From: Mycolicibacterium aromaticivorans JS19b1 = JCM 16368
GTDB lineage: Bacteria; Actinomycetota; Actinomycetes; Mycobacteriales; Mycobacteriaceae
Assembly: GCF_000559085.1 (NCBI RefSeq)
Contig: NZ_JALN02000002.1
Span: forward strand, 248,001-312,000
Direction of reading: 5' to 3'
Length of the DNA stretch: 64,000 bases
In this document: one piece after another, positions 1 to 10,229 of the stretch
Numbering within the stretch: the first letter of the stretch is position 1
How the letters are laid out: each line of letters begins with the position of its first letter
The notes under the pieces: generated by a model
What the model was told of the DNA's origin: nothing
Seen by the model: only the letters and a program-made list of their open reading frames with translations
Databases searched by the model: none
Translations under genes and position numbers: made by a program

Positions 1-2
1 GC

Positions 3-1802
3 GGGATCGTGTTCCCCGGTTCGGAATTCCTCTCTGCTGTCGACGATCTGGACACCGGTGCCGTGTTCGATTTCGCGATCAATCTCACCGCCCGTCCGCG
101 TGAGCTGGAGTTCCGGCGCAACGACCGGGCCCGCGGCAACATCGATGACCAGTACGACCACCGCGGCGACGTCCGCAACGGCTACATCGAGCTGCACGCC
201 ACCGAACGCAAGATCGCCGAGTACAACCGTCTCCTGTCGGCCAACATCGACGAACAACCCCTGTCGTCGGGGTTTTTTGTGCACGTCGGCGCCGCCGATG
301 CTCGCACCCTCGACCACAGCATCAAACGGCTTCGCGAGGAAATGACCCAGTCCGGCCAAATCGTCATCCGCCACTACCGTGGCGTCCACACCCGCCTGTG
401 GTCAGTGTTCAACCCCGGTGTCCCCCAACATAAGAGCGGCGCCGACCAGTTCAGTCATGCCACCACCGCTAGCAAGTGGTCACGCTTCGTCCCGCTGATC
501 TCCTCCCAGCTGGGCAACGCCACCGGCATGCTGCTGGGCTTCAACAAGAGCAACGCCAACAACAGCGCCGTGCTCCTGGACCTGCCCGGCACGGCGCGCC
601 GCAACCACAACCCGTGCCTCATCTGCGCCGGGGCACCCGGCTACGGAAAGTCCTACACGGCCAAGCGCATCGTCAAAGCTGAACTGCAGCGCGGCGCCCA
701 AGCTTTCATCGTTGAACCCGACGAATACGGCGAATGGGCAACAGCATTGGCCGACGTCCCCAACAAAGCGGTCATCGACATGGCCGGCGGTGACTTCGGC
801 TGTGACGCCCTGCGCATCTTCCCCGAACGGGTCGCCGGGTCCTACTGGCTGGACTACATGATCCCCATGTTGGGACTCGACGTGCGCAGCGTCGCGGTCG
901 GACGCCTGCGCACCCTGCTCACCCCGGCCGCGCGCCGCGCTCTTGGGATCACGAGCACCGCGGCGCTCATGCGCTACATCCGCGATATCCAAGCCCCCGC
1001 TGGGGAAGCTGACACCCGCTCAACGCAAGTTGGGCAACTGGCTGAGGACCTGCGCCCCGTCCTGCTGGCTCTGGATTCCTGGGCCACCTATGAATTCACC
1101 CGTGCCATCTTCGACGACACCCTGCCCATTCCCGACCTCGCCGCACTCGACGTCACGATCTGGCAGACCGGCAGCCTCGACCTTCCCGACGCCGAAGAGA
1201 TGGCCAACCCGCACCTGTACGCCGCCCTCAGTGACCGCCAGCGTGCCTCCATCGCCATCTACGGCATGCTGGTGCGCCTCGCACGTGTCAGTTTCTTCAA
1301 CAACACCAAGCGCTTTGGGCTTCTGGTCCTCGAAGAAGCAGGCCCGCTGCTCAACTCGCGGACCGGAGCCCGCGACGCTCATCTCATCAGCCGCCGTGCC
1401 CGCAAGCACTACACCGGGATGCTCATCATCACCCAAAACCCGATCAAGGACCTGGCGCTGATGGGCGACGAATTCATCACTCAGCAGATCATCGTGCCTT
1501 TCGAAAAGGAAGGCATTGCCCGCGCCGTCGGGTCCAGCGTCGGGCTGCCGCTCGACGAGTACCCCGAGTTCCATGATTTCTTCCTCGCCAAGGCGGCCAC
1601 CAACCAGATGCGCGATCCCACCGCCTTCGACGACGACCTTGACGGCACCGGCCGCGCTAGCGTGCAGGGGCGCGGAGACCTCGAAGGGCGCGCCTTCTTC
1701 GTCGACGAATTCCGCCGCCTCGGTGCGATCCAGGTGGCACGTGAACCCGACGACGCCCTGCACCGCGCCTTCGACACCACACCTGACCAAGGGGCCGCCT
1801 GA
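3..1802 (+). CDS. VirB4/TraC-like conjugation ATPase (5' partial)
   Basis: The reading frame is open to the window edge, so the N-terminus lies upstream; a GTG at 9 is only an internal candidate start. The visible 600 residues contain a Walker A motif (GAPGYGKS, near residue 210), a Walker B-like LLVLEEAG and a typical C-terminal VirB4 segment with ITQNPIKDL. VirB4 family ATPases energise assembly and transfer through type IV-like conjugation channels at the inner membrane. VirB4 proteins are usually longer than 750 residues, consistent with truncation by the window. The stop codon overlaps the ATG of the next gene (ATGA), so the two are probably translationally coupled. Family assignment is from motifs and context, not from a search. 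Confidence 0.82.
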   Translation, partial: GIVFPGSEFLSAVDDLDTGAVFDFAINLTARPRELEFRRNDRARGNIDDQYDHRGDVRNGYIELHATERKIAEYNRLLSANIDEQPLSSGFFVHVGAADARTLDHSIKRLREEMTQSGQIVIRHYRGVHTRLWSVFNPGVPQHKSGADQFSHATTASKWSRFVPLISSQLGNATGMLLGFNKSNANNSAVLLDLPGTARRNHNPCLICAGAPGYGKSYTAKRIVKAELQRGAQAFIVEPDEYGEWATALADVPNKAVIDMAGGDFGCDALRIFPERVAGSYWLDYMIPMLGLDVRSVAVGRLRTLLTPAARRALGITSTAALMRYIRDIQAPAGEADTRSTQVGQLAEDLRPVLLALDSWATYEFTRAIFDDTLPIPDLAALDVTIWQTGSLDLPDAEEMANPHLYAALSDRQRASIAIYGMLVRLARVSFFNNTKRFGLLVLEEAGPLLNSRTGARDAHLISRRARKHYTGMLIITQNPIKDLALMGDEFITQQIIVPFEKEGIARAVGSSVGLPLDEYPEFHDFFLAKAATNQMRDPTAFDDDLDGTGRASVQGRGDLEGRAFFVDEFRRLGAIQVAREPDDALHRAFDTTPDQGAA

Positions 1803-3871
1803 TGACCACCGCAGTCCTGTCCGCGCGTCCGCTGCGCGACATCGCCGCCGAGCGCCTCGGCTATGAGCTTGCCCTGCACCCTCGGCTGCGGCGCGTCCTG
1901 ATCTTCGTCCTGGCGACTCACACCCTGGCACTGTGGGCGCTGATCACCGCCCCCCGGGCCACCGCCGCGACCATGGCCGCCGCGCTGAACTGGACCGGTA
2001 TCACCGACAGCTACGGCGTGCCGATCGGCGCGTACTTCCTGTCCACCGTCGACACCATGGAAGCGCTCACCGAAGGTGGCCCCGACGTCAGCGTGGTCGA
2101 CCCCGGCTCCTGGGTGAAGTGGGGCGCTCACGCGCTGACCACCGGTCTCACCCACGAAACCGTCGCCAGCTGGGTCCAAGCCCAGGCGTCCTGCTACATC
2201 TTCCTCATCGCCGCGGTGCTGTGGTTGCTCAAATTCGCCATGTCGAGCACCTGGATGTCCTGGCTGGCCATCTGGTTCAAACCGATCCTGGAGGCGCTGC
2301 GGCAGCTGCTCGTCGAGCTGCACGTCTTCCCGATCTGCCTGGCCCTGGGCATCGGCGTCGGTGCCTTCCACATCCTCTGGCACGGGCGCCGCGGCCACGG
2401 AGCAGCCATCATCCTGTCCGCCTTCGCCATCGGCATGCTCGGCCTGTGGCTCACCCGCGACCCCCTGGGCGAACTCACTGGTAACGACGGACTGATCAAT
2501 CAGGCCCGCACCCTGGGATTCAGTGTCGCCCAGGCGGCCACCAACAACGGACCCATCGCCGGTGGCGGTGCCACCGGCCAGCTCAGTCACCTCACCAGCG
2601 TGCTGGCCGACGCCTTACTGCGCGCGCCGCTGCAGATCTGGAATTTCGGCACCACCGTCGACTCCATCGGCAGCTGCGGCAACGCCTGGTCGACCGCCAT
2701 CATGAGCGGGGTGCGCGACGCCCCCGCCCACGCCATGTCCTCCTGCGGCGCCCCCCAGGCGCTGCATTACGCCCAGAGCATCGACGGCAGTGTCTTCGCC
2801 CTCGGCATCGGATTCTGCTTGCTGGGGCTGGTTTTCGCGGTGTTCGTCACCTACGTCACCTACAGCTACATCATGGTGTGCGGTGCCGCGCTGCTCAACG
2901 CGGTCATGGCCATCTTCGCCGTGGGCCCGGCCATGATCCACGGTGCCCCGCGCCGGCGTGCCCGGCGCCGCCTCGAACAGTTCTTCCGCCACGCCTTCCT
3001 GGTGTTCGTCTACGTGCTCTACACCTGCGTGTCCGCCCTGCTGATCCTCAAAACCGTCGCCCCCGGAGGCCTAGCCTCCCAGGTCGGCATGACCAGCCCC
3101 GTCGCCATGCTCGTCCTGGTCGCGCTGTGGTCGGTGGTGGCCACCGGCGTGTTCTGGTACCTCAAACGCGAGATCCTGCACGACCACACCCGCCAGGACC
3201 TCGTCCAAACCGTCCGGCAAGCAATCCACCTCGGCAACAGCGGATACCAACGCGCACAAGACAAACTGACCCAGGGTCGCGACCTGGCAGACAAGGCGCG
3301 CCAACGGTTTTCGCGCTCACCCGGAGCCGAAGACACCTCCACATCCAGCACAACAATCACCCAGCCCGCCGTGCCCGGCCGTCCGCCGGCCGGGAGAACA
3401 CGAGTCGGGTCCGCCGGGTGCACACCAGGAGCACCAACCTCGCCCCCCACCACCGCCATTGGTCAGCCCGGCAGCTCGGCCGCCGCGACGTCGGCCTCAC
3501 GGGCCGGTGCCGGCGCGGCAACGAGCGCGTCCGGAGCTGCCGGTGCCGCAGAGGCCGGCGCGGCAGTCCTGGCCCCCGAAGTCGCCATCCCCGCTGCGAT
3601 CGCGGTCGGCGCAGCCTCCAAGATCAGAGCTGGCCACCGACAGTCGTCGGCCCCCGCACAGCCACCCAACGGCAGCCGGAGCCGCGAACGGGGCGCTGAA
3701 CCCGCACCAGCACCGGCACTTCCGGCCGCTCGTCAGTCAGGACTGCCTTCGCCGGCTAAGCCCGCCTCCGGTCCCGCAGCCGGTGATCCGGCCGGGACGA
3801 CGGCACGCCCGACACGGCCGATGCCGCCGCAGGAGGCCCCGCAGCCCGTCCCAGGACGGGACCGGTCATGA
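1802..3871 (+). CDS. TrbL/VirB6-like polytopic membrane protein of the conjugation apparatus
   Basis: A 689-residue protein. The first about 450 residues hold several strongly hydrophobic stretches (near 35-55, 125-145, 175-220, 320-370, 395-450). The last about 200 residues form a low-complexity Ala/Pro/Gly/Ser tail that is probably cytoplasmic. This plan fits actinobacterial TrbL/VirB6-like channel components encoded next to VirB4. The ATG overlaps the VirB4 stop, and the end overlaps the next gene's ATG, so it sits mid-operon. No catalytic motif is visible. The role as an inner-membrane transfer-channel subunit is inferred from topology and position. Confidence 0.7.
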   Translation: MTTAVLSARPLRDIAAERLGYELALHPRLRRVLIFVLATHTLALWALITAPRATAATMAAALNWTGITDSYGVPIGAYFLSTVDTMEALTEGGPDVSVVDPGSWVKWGAHALTTGLTHETVASWVQAQASCYIFLIAAVLWLLKFAMSSTWMSWLAIWFKPILEALRQLLVELHVFPICLALGIGVGAFHILWHGRRGHGAAIILSAFAIGMLGLWLTRDPLGELTGNDGLINQARTLGFSVAQAATNNGPIAGGGATGQLSHLTSVLADALLRAPLQIWNFGTTVDSIGSCGNAWSTAIMSGVRDAPAHAMSSCGAPQALHYAQSIDGSVFALGIGFCLLGLVFAVFVTYVTYSYIMVCGAALLNAVMAIFAVGPAMIHGAPRRRARRRLEQFFRHAFLVFVYVLYTCVSALLILKTVAPGGLASQVGMTSPVAMLVLVALWSVVATGVFWYLKREILHDHTRQDLVQTVRQAIHLGNSGYQRAQDKLTQGRDLADKARQRFSRSPGAEDTSTSSTTITQPAVPGRPPAGRTRVGSAGCTPGAPTSPPTTAIGQPGSSAAATSASRAGAGAATSASGAAGAAEAGAAVLAPEVAIPAAIAVGAASKIRAGHRQSSAPAQPPNGSRSRERGAEPAPAPALPAARQSGLPSPAKPASGPAAGDPAGTTARPTRPMPPQEAPQPVPGRDRS

Positions 3872-4152
3872 CCGAGAGCCGTGCCCACCACCGGGCGATC
3901 GTGCACGCTGCAGCCCTGTCGACAAACCCCGCCCTCGCGTGTGCCCGCACCGACCTACACACCGCCGTGCGGGCTGACGACGAGCACCACCGCCGGCAGT
4001 ATGCCCTCTCGGCCCGCGACAGTGCAGGCGAGGTCCTCCTGGAGCCTAAGAGCACACCGCTCGAGCGGGACTACGCCAGACGGTACTTCGAGGACGCCGA
4101 CGCCATGATTGCCAAACCCACTGCCATGACGGCCGCGTGGAGGCAGTCATGA
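3868..4152 (+). CDS. small hypothetical protein of transfer operon
   Basis: A 94-residue acidic/basic mixed protein with no hydrophobic segment and no motif I recognise. Its ATG overlaps the upstream stop (ATGA), and its own stop overlaps the ATG at 4149, so it is held in a tightly coupled four-gene operon with the VirB4-like and TrbL-like genes. That argues it is real and related to conjugation. The sequence rules nothing out about function. Confidence 0.6.
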   Translation: MTESRAHHRAIVHAAALSTNPALACARTDLHTAVRADDEHHRRQYALSARDSAGEVLLEPKSTPLERDYARRYFEDADAMIAKPTAMTAAWRQS

Positions 4153-4437
4153 ATAGCCCGCACGGGCTGACAGTTGCAGCAGCCGAACAGCACACGTGCG
4201 GTGCCGCCAACTGCGGCACCGACATCCCCGCCGAGACGTTCCTCTGCGAACCCCACACCAAAATGCTGCCGGCGCTGCTTCGTCATGCAATCCGCCGACA
4301 GTTACGAGCCCAGTCAAGTTCCCACCGAAAATCGCTACCTCAGCGCCGCGATCGAGGCAATCGCGCATAAAGAGACACGCGCGAAGACGACGCTGGGACG
4401 ACGTAAGCCAGTTCAGCTGGCTCTCTTCGACCTGTAA
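4149..4437 (+). pseudogene. zinc-finger-like small protein, apparent frameshift
   Basis: The ATG at 4149 overlaps the previous stop. The first frame encodes a CGAANCG...FLCEPH motif (three Cys and a His, probably metal-binding) followed by MLPALLRHAIRR. Small actinobacterial plasmid and phage proteins of this kind usually continue with a segment like SYxPSQ...YLxAAIxAIxHxE. That segment is present here but in the +1 frame (from the ATG at 4285, ending QLALFDL at 4437). The first frame instead runs on to 4370 as a basic tail. The simplest reading is a one-base shift near 4298. A sequencing error, a programmed shift or two overlapping genes are alternatives. Confidence 0.5.
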
Positions 4438-4481
4438 CAGCTGACCGCGGGCGTGCCGCCCTTGCCGTCAGTCGACAGGCG

Positions 4482-5507
4482 CTACCGCCTCAGGACGTGA
4501 ACACGATCTTTAGGCAGTAACGGGGCGTCACGGGGCCCCCGTTCATGCTCGACGACGTAGACAGGTTTGCGCTGCGACCAGCCCGGGCCGCAGGCCTGCT
4601 GGCGCCAAAACGGCGCGACTGGCCATCGGTGCGTTCGCGCATCAGTGCGTGAACGACTGCCTCGGCTAGCCTTGTCTCCGGACGCTGTGCGGGGACGCAA
4701 CTCGACCAGAGTTACCGTCGACGGCGGCTGTGGGCGACGGGGGTCAGATACCGGGCCGGGTTCACCGGCACTCGGGTCGGTGTCGCGATCGGCGGACTTG
4801 TCCTCAGTGCCGGGGGCCGCCCCGGAGTCGATCGAGCGAAGCGTGGACACGTTGGCCTGGCTCATCAGTAGCCACGCCGCCCCGACGATGCTGACGAACG
4901 GCTGAGCGGCCGGGTCCCCCTCGACTTCCTGCGTGCGTGGATGGTTGGGATTCAACAGGATTGAATGGGCCGGATACACCGGTGACCACATCTCGAGTGG
5001 AGTTTCCAACCCGGAATCGTGCGCCAGACGGCTCGCGGGAACGAGCTGCATCAGCCCGTCTGAGCGGGTGCGCCAAAACAGCGCGTCCCAGGGCACCGAA
5101 TGCCCACCCCCACTTTCGGCTCCCGGCCCATACGGAACGTCGCCGATGGGGCGGGCCCAACACAGCAGACCGGTGGACGCGGGTACCGCTGCGGCCGGCG
5201 TCCATTCCGGCAGGCCTGCCGCGGCATCGTGAACCACCCCGACCATGTCGCGAGAGACCCAATACATCGCGGCCTCATGAAGTGCTGCAGCGTCGTCACC
5301 CATCTCCGACACTGCCGCGCTCACGCGATCGATCGCTTGGCGTACTCGCCGCGCCGAGCCGCGGGGCGCATCTGCTGCGGCGAGTTGAGCGCGGGCTTCC
5401 TGCATCTGTGCGACGCGAGCGCGCACCGTCTGATCCATCGCCTCACACCACTGTCGCCGGATGGTCGGCACACTTGTCGCCGCCCACGGCGTCTTGCCAC
5501 GCGCCAC
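4482..5507 (-). CDS. conserved mycobacterial plasmid-type hypothetical protein
   Basis: A 341-residue soluble protein with a GTG start at 5507. Residues about 25-90 look helical and possibly coiled-coil. The centre is rich in Trp and Pro and resembles a surface-exposed domain. The C-terminus ends in a distinctive basic motif (YVVEHERGPRDAPLLPKDRVHVLRR-type, residues 317-341) that I associate with unannotated actinobacterial plasmid and phage proteins. It lies 57 bp downstream of eccA on the same strand, so it is probably the last gene of the ESX operon. It faces the transfer operon convergently across 44 bp. Function unknown. Confidence 0.6.
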   Translation of the reverse strand: MARGKTPWAATSVPTIRRQWCEAMDQTVRARVAQMQEARAQLAAADAPRGSARRVRQAIDRVSAAVSEMGDDAAALHEAAMYWVSRDMVGVVHDAAAGLPEWTPAAAVPASTGLLCWARPIGDVPYGPGAESGGGHSVPWDALFWRTRSDGLMQLVPASRLAHDSGLETPLEMWSPVYPAHSILLNPNHPRTQEVEGDPAAQPFVSIVGAAWLLMSQANVSTLRSIDSGAAPGTEDKSADRDTDPSAGEPGPVSDPRRPQPPSTVTLVELRPRTASGDKASRGSRSRTDARTHRWPVAPFWRQQACGPGWSQRKPVYVVEHERGPRDAPLLPKDRVHVLRR

Positions 5508-5564
5508 TAGCCAGACCCGCCCGGCTTCACAGCCGTGCCGTGCCCGCTTGTGTCCGCGCTGCCG

Positions 5565-7406
5565 TCATGGCAGTGGGTTCCTGTCTGATTCGGCATCCGA
5601 GACCGCCGCCGCCACACCTTCGGCGACGTCTTCGGCGATGAGCTGTTGGAAAGGCAGCAGCTGCGCCTCGGTTAACAGGTCGTCTTGCGCCAGGAGCGCG
5701 TCGAGGTCCTCGGTGTCCAGACGGTTGTTGCGGTGATCGCGCGCCTTTTCGATGATGTTGCGGACGAAGCCGGCGTTGCCGAGCCAGTCGGTTCCGCGGA
5801 TGACATCACCGTCGGGAGATCTGTTCTCCTGCACGTAAAACCGTTCGAACACGGGCCGTAGCGTCGCTTCCACCCCCTCGGCCAGAACGTCTTTGTACTC
5901 GGAGGCCATCAGCTCGGTGAGCTGCCACAGTTCATCGGGGGTGTAGGACTCGAACCGGATCACGGTCGGAAAGCGGCGGCGCAGACCTTGATTGGCGGTG
6001 AGCATTCGGTCCATCGCATTCGGATAGCCCGCCCCGAACACCACCAGCTCGGCGCGGTCGTTCTCCAGGTACGGCAGCAGGGTCTCCAAAATGGCTGTGC
6101 CGTAGGCGTCACCGCCGGAATAGCCGGTCTCGTAGAGGTTGTGCATCTCGTCGATGAACAACGCCCCGCCCATCGCGCCTTCCACGGTGGCCTCAGTGTT
6201 CTTCTCGGCATCGCCCATGTGCCGGCCGAGCAGCTTGGAGCGGCGCGTCTCCACCACGGTCGGTCGGCGCAGCACGCCGAGCCCGCAGAGCTGCTTGGTG
6301 AGTGAGCGCGCGACGGTCGTCTTGCCGGTTCCCGGCGGACCGAGTAGCAGAGTGTGCCGGGAGCTGACCGGCACCGGCAGCCCGGCTTTGGTGCGCAGTT
6401 GATTGACCTTGGTGGTCGAACGAATCCGCTTCACTTCGCGTTTGGCGGCCTCCATGCCGAGCATGGCGTTCAGTTCGGCGTCCCCCTCGGCGAGCAGCTT
6501 GCTGGCGACCGCTGAGTGCTTGGCCGCCTCAGCGGCTTCCTTCGAGGGTGCGCTGTCGGGGTCCCACGGGTCGGTGCGTGATTCGATGGCCTCGGGGCTG
6601 GTGAGCAGCAGGCGGATGGTCTGGTCGTCGAGCGCTTCACGGGCCGGCGCGAACTGGGCGTCACGCGAATAGGCGCGCCGCAGAAGCTGATTGGCGTCGT
6701 CGGCCTTGTCGAGGTGACGCAGGCACATGGCTTGGGTGTAGAGGGCAATAGTCGCCGCGGCCGGCAGCAGGTCGCTGTCGACGGCTTTCTGCGCGCGACG
6801 GAAGGCGTCTTCGAAGACACCGAGTGAGGCCAGCGCGGTCGCGGCCATTGCCGAGGCCGCCGCACCGTAGATCGGTAGCCGCCACACCCGGTCGGTGGAG
6901 AAGGTGGCCAGCACACCGGGCCAGCGTTTGGTCTGGAAGTGCAGTAGGCCGCGCGCGTAGAGGTGGGAGTCGGCGTCGAACGGGTCGGCGGGGTCGGCTT
7001 CCGACAGCAGCGCGTGAGCTTGGGCGTAGCGCTTCTCCCGGATCAGCGCGACCGCGAGAGCGGCGCGCAACGCATCGCGGGAGGTGATCTCCAGCTTGAG
7101 GAACACTCCATCGGAGACCATGGGCCGAAAGGCAGTGCCGCGCAGGCTAAGACGTTGGATTTCCCTGCCATAGGATTCGCGGGCATCCCAGGCGGCCTGC
7201 ACGACTTCCAGGTTGTCATCGCCGGCGACGATGCGGGCCAGCCAGGCATCGCAGATGCCTGCGTCGAGTTGGGTGGCCTTTTTGAACATGTCGGCGGCCA
7301 CGGTTGGGTTGTGGCCGGCCATGACGCCATCGACGTTGATGCCTGAGGCGAGTAGGCCCCGGGTCATCGCGGCGCGGGCGGGGTCGCTGGCTTGCGTGGT
7401 GGTCAT
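5565..7406 (-). CDS. eccA: EccA, AAA+ ATPase of type VII secretion
   Basis: A 613-residue protein with the EccA plan: an N-terminal TPR-like helical half (to about residue 280) and a CbxX/CfxQ-type AAA+ domain. The AAA+ domain shows Walker A GPPGTGKTT near residue 354 and Walker B LFIDEMHNL near 415. EccA is the cytosolic ATPase thought to recycle EspG chaperones from PE/PPE substrates. The ATG at 7406 lies 46 bp after eccE, which makes it the last core gene of the ESX operon. No truncation or lost motif is visible. Length matches EccA proteins (about 570-640 residues). Confidence 0.93.
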   Translation of the reverse strand: MTTTQASDPARAAMTRGLLASGINVDGVMAGHNPTVAADMFKKATQLDAGICDAWLARIVAGDDNLEVVQAAWDARESYGREIQRLSLRGTAFRPMVSDGVFLKLEITSRDALRAALAVALIREKRYAQAHALLSEADPADPFDADSHLYARGLLHFQTKRWPGVLATFSTDRVWRLPIYGAAASAMAATALASLGVFEDAFRRAQKAVDSDLLPAAATIALYTQAMCLRHLDKADDANQLLRRAYSRDAQFAPAREALDDQTIRLLLTSPEAIESRTDPWDPDSAPSKEAAEAAKHSAVASKLLAEGDAELNAMLGMEAAKREVKRIRSTTKVNQLRTKAGLPVPVSSRHTLLLGPPGTGKTTVARSLTKQLCGLGVLRRPTVVETRRSKLLGRHMGDAEKNTEATVEGAMGGALFIDEMHNLYETGYSGGDAYGTAILETLLPYLENDRAELVVFGAGYPNAMDRMLTANQGLRRRFPTVIRFESYTPDELWQLTELMASEYKDVLAEGVEATLRPVFERFYVQENRSPDGDVIRGTDWLGNAGFVRNIIEKARDHRNNRLDTEDLDALLAQDDLLTEAQLLPFQQLIAEDVAEGVAAAVSDAESDRNPLP

Positions 7407-7452
7407 CGCCGGTAATCCCTCTCGAAATATGTTGTGGTGTCAGCTCGCCCGA

Positions 7453-9048
7453 TCACGCCACGCGCCGGGCTGCGGCGGCGATGTCGTTGCGTTCGGACTT
7501 CACGTCGATGTGTAACCGGTACCGGAATTCGGCCGTGCGGATGACCGCGGTGTTGTTGGAGTCCTGCTCCAGGTGTACATCGGCGACACTGGCCGTTCCC
7601 GGGTTCACGGCGCGCACGGTGACGGCGGCGGTGGGGTGGTTGCCTGTCGTTCCGGTGTGGTCATAGACGACCATCATGTCTCGGCCGCCATCGGGCAGCT
7701 CGTCAGGCACCGCGCGGACTACTCGCAGGCCGGGAGCGAGCGCGCTGCGCCAGCGTTCCGGGCGGCCCGACACGACAGCCACCCGGTAACCGGTGGCGGC
7801 TGCGCGCCGGGCGATCTGAAACAGCAGCGCAAGTTCCCCGGCGACGGTCACCGAGGCACGCCGACCCGGGCGCGCATCGCCTAGGGGAACCAGCATCGGA
7901 TGGTGCTTGGCGGTCGTGCCGATCAGAATCCCGGTGGCGGCCATTGGTGCGCGCAGGTTCTCCCTGGCCCCCAGCTCGCGGTGCGGCAGTTGCAGCGCTG
8001 GCAGTGCGGGCTCCAGCAGGGTGGCACGCAGCGCCTGCTCCTGTTGCCCCGACAGCGGGTTGAGCCCCCGCAGCGGGGGCTCTTTGAGCGGGCCCGCCGT
8101 GGCGTAGCGCACCAGCATGCCCACCGAGACCGACCCGCCCGGCCGGGGTCGCAGCTGAATGCTGGTCATGGTGGCGTCGGTATCCGGTGCCCATAGCCGA
8201 TCCAACGTCGCCGAGGTGATGTCCTGCGGTGACACCCAGTAGTTGGTCACCGCACCGGCGGGGTGCACGAGAGCCGACCACTGCGCCTGGGCGCCACCGG
8301 CCAGCGGGCCCGCGATCGCCGCGTCCAGCTCGGCCAGCTCGGCGGGATCCACCAGCCGCGACGGGCACCCGTGTGCGCCGAGCTCGACAGCCAGCCGCCG
8401 CGCGCAGGCGGCCAGCGTCGCTGCCACCGAGTCGCGGGCGGCGATAGCCCCGGCATTGTCGCGGCTGCGCATCCGCAACACACACCAGGTACTGCGCTGC
8501 CCGACCGCTCCGTAGTCGGCGATGATCCCCGAGTAGGTGGCCGCGTAATGGTGATGATCCGGTGCGGCCCGGCGCCGACCGACGCTGTGGATGTCGATCC
8601 CGGCCAGCTGCACATCGAACTGCTGCACCGCCCTGGCCACCACATCGACAGGAAGCAGGACCCCGGACTGCACCCGGTGCTGATCAAGTACCGAGGGAGT
8701 GTGCGAGGGGCCGTCCACGGCGACCACCGCCAACGCCTCGAAGTCATCGCCGCGGATCGCCAATTCATCGGTGGTCCAGCGCAGCCGGTACGGGCACACC
8801 GGCGCCTCGACGGTGGCGGCCGCGCTCCGCCGCAGCACCCGCCCCCCCGCCAGCGCCGCCAGAGTTGCCTGACGCCAGGTGATCAGCAGGGCCGCGTCGA
8901 GCAGTACCGCGATTGTGATCGGCACGGCCAGGGCGACCGGCCCGTGCCACAGGTGTGTGCCGGCGGCCAGCAGCGCGACGGTCGCCGCGAACGCGACGAT
9001 CACCCGCCACCAGGTGAGCCGCAGTCCGATCGGGGAGGTCGATTTCAC
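7453..9048 (-). CDS. eccE: EccE, ESX membrane component
   Basis: I choose the GTG at 9048 because it gives a GTGA overlap with the mycP stop and has an AGGAGG-like site just upstream. It yields 531 residues. Two adjacent hydrophobic helices (about residues 15-60) are followed by a large hydrophilic domain, the standard EccE topology. EccE sits at the periphery of the EccB-C-D-E membrane complex. It lies between mycP and eccA, as in other ESX loci. A longer frame continues upstream into mycP but would be an out-of-frame reading of that gene. Confidence 0.88.
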   Translation of the reverse strand: MKSTSPIGLRLTWWRVIVAFAATVALLAAGTHLWHGPVALAVPITIAVLLDAALLITWRQATLAALAGGRVLRRSAAATVEAPVCPYRLRWTTDELAIRGDDFEALAVVAVDGPSHTPSVLDQHRVQSGVLLPVDVVARAVQQFDVQLAGIDIHSVGRRRAAPDHHHYAATYSGIIADYGAVGQRSTWCVLRMRSRDNAGAIAARDSVAATLAACARRLAVELGAHGCPSRLVDPAELAELDAAIAGPLAGGAQAQWSALVHPAGAVTNYWVSPQDITSATLDRLWAPDTDATMTSIQLRPRPGGSVSVGMLVRYATAGPLKEPPLRGLNPLSGQQEQALRATLLEPALPALQLPHRELGARENLRAPMAATGILIGTTAKHHPMLVPLGDARPGRRASVTVAGELALLFQIARRAAATGYRVAVVSGRPERWRSALAPGLRVVRAVPDELPDGGRDMMVVYDHTGTTGNHPTAAVTVRAVNPGTASVADVHLEQDSNNTAVIRTAEFRYRLHIDVKSERNDIAAAARRVA

Positions 9049-10188
9049 TGCATCCTCCTGTTGCGGACGATGGCCGCCACACCGACCGCGGCGACCGCCA
9101 GCAGCGCCACGGCGCCGATCGTGCCGAGCGCGATCCATACCGGGGACATGTCCCGTCCTGGATGAGGCGGCGGCAACACCAGCGGATCAGCAATGCGCTC
9201 AGGCGGGCGCGGATCTCCGTCGGGCAGGTTGTAGGTCAGCGCGGCAACCGGATCGACGATGCCGTACCCGATCTGGTTGTCCACCCCACGGGCCGGTGGG
9301 CGCGCGGTGCGGATGAGGCGGTTGATGATCTGGTGGGAGGTTAGCGTCGGGTACTTCTGGCGCACCAGGGCGGCCACCCCAGAGACGATCGCAGCCGAAA
9401 ACGATGTTCCCCCAGGGTTAATCAGCTTAGTGTCGTTACCTTCCTTGCCCTCGACAGCGTTCATCAGGCCGTCGTCGCGGGCCGACAGACTTTCGATGTT
9501 GGTCCCTGGTGCGGCGATCGACACCCACGGGCCAGCCATGCTCAGGTCGGTCAGCGGATTACCGTCAGCATCCACCGCCCCCACCGTCAGCACATAGTCG
9601 GAAAACCAGGCGGGGGTGACCACCGTAGTCACGCCAGCCCAGTCGCGAGGATCGTTCGGGCTCAACGGGTTATAGATCGGGTTTTGCTTGCAATCCTTGT
9701 TGCTGGTGTTGCCCGCGGCCGCGACGATCACCGCATCCTTGTCGACGGCTGCGTAGCGGATCGCTGCGCCGAGTGCTTTCTGATCGACCACGTCGAGTGC
9801 GCTCATGCAGGACACCTCAGAGATGTTGATGACCTTCGCGCCCATGTTGGCGGCGTGGACGATGGCCCGCGCCATCGACTCGATGTCCCCGGCCTTACGT
9901 CGGGTCTCCGGATCCTCGTTACCGAACGAGTTTTCCGGGCTGAACGCCTGCGAGGATTGCCGGATGGAGATGATCTGCGCGTCCGGGGCGATGCCGGTGT
10001 AGGCGTCCGGAGGGGGAATCACGGGCGCTGGTGGCGGGGGCGGGGGCGGGGGCGGATCATCGGCCGGCATCGGCCCCGGAAAGTCGACCGGCTGCACGCG
10101 CAGCGCCCCGCCGTCGCTGTGCCAGGCCGCCGGCGGCGCGTCCGGTGGTGGTGGCGGTGGTGGTGGCGGCGGGGCCTGAATGATCACC

Positions 10189-10229
10189 GTCTGTGTCTGT
10201 GTCTGTGTCTGTGTCTGTGTCTGTGTCGG
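10189..10229. repeat. hexamer microsatellite (CTGTGT)n inside mycP
   Basis: About six to seven tandem copies of CTGTGT. On the mycP strand this reads as alternating Thr-Gln codons within a Pro-rich loop. Being a 6-bp unit, slippage would change the number of TQ pairs without shifting the frame. Confidence 0.85.
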
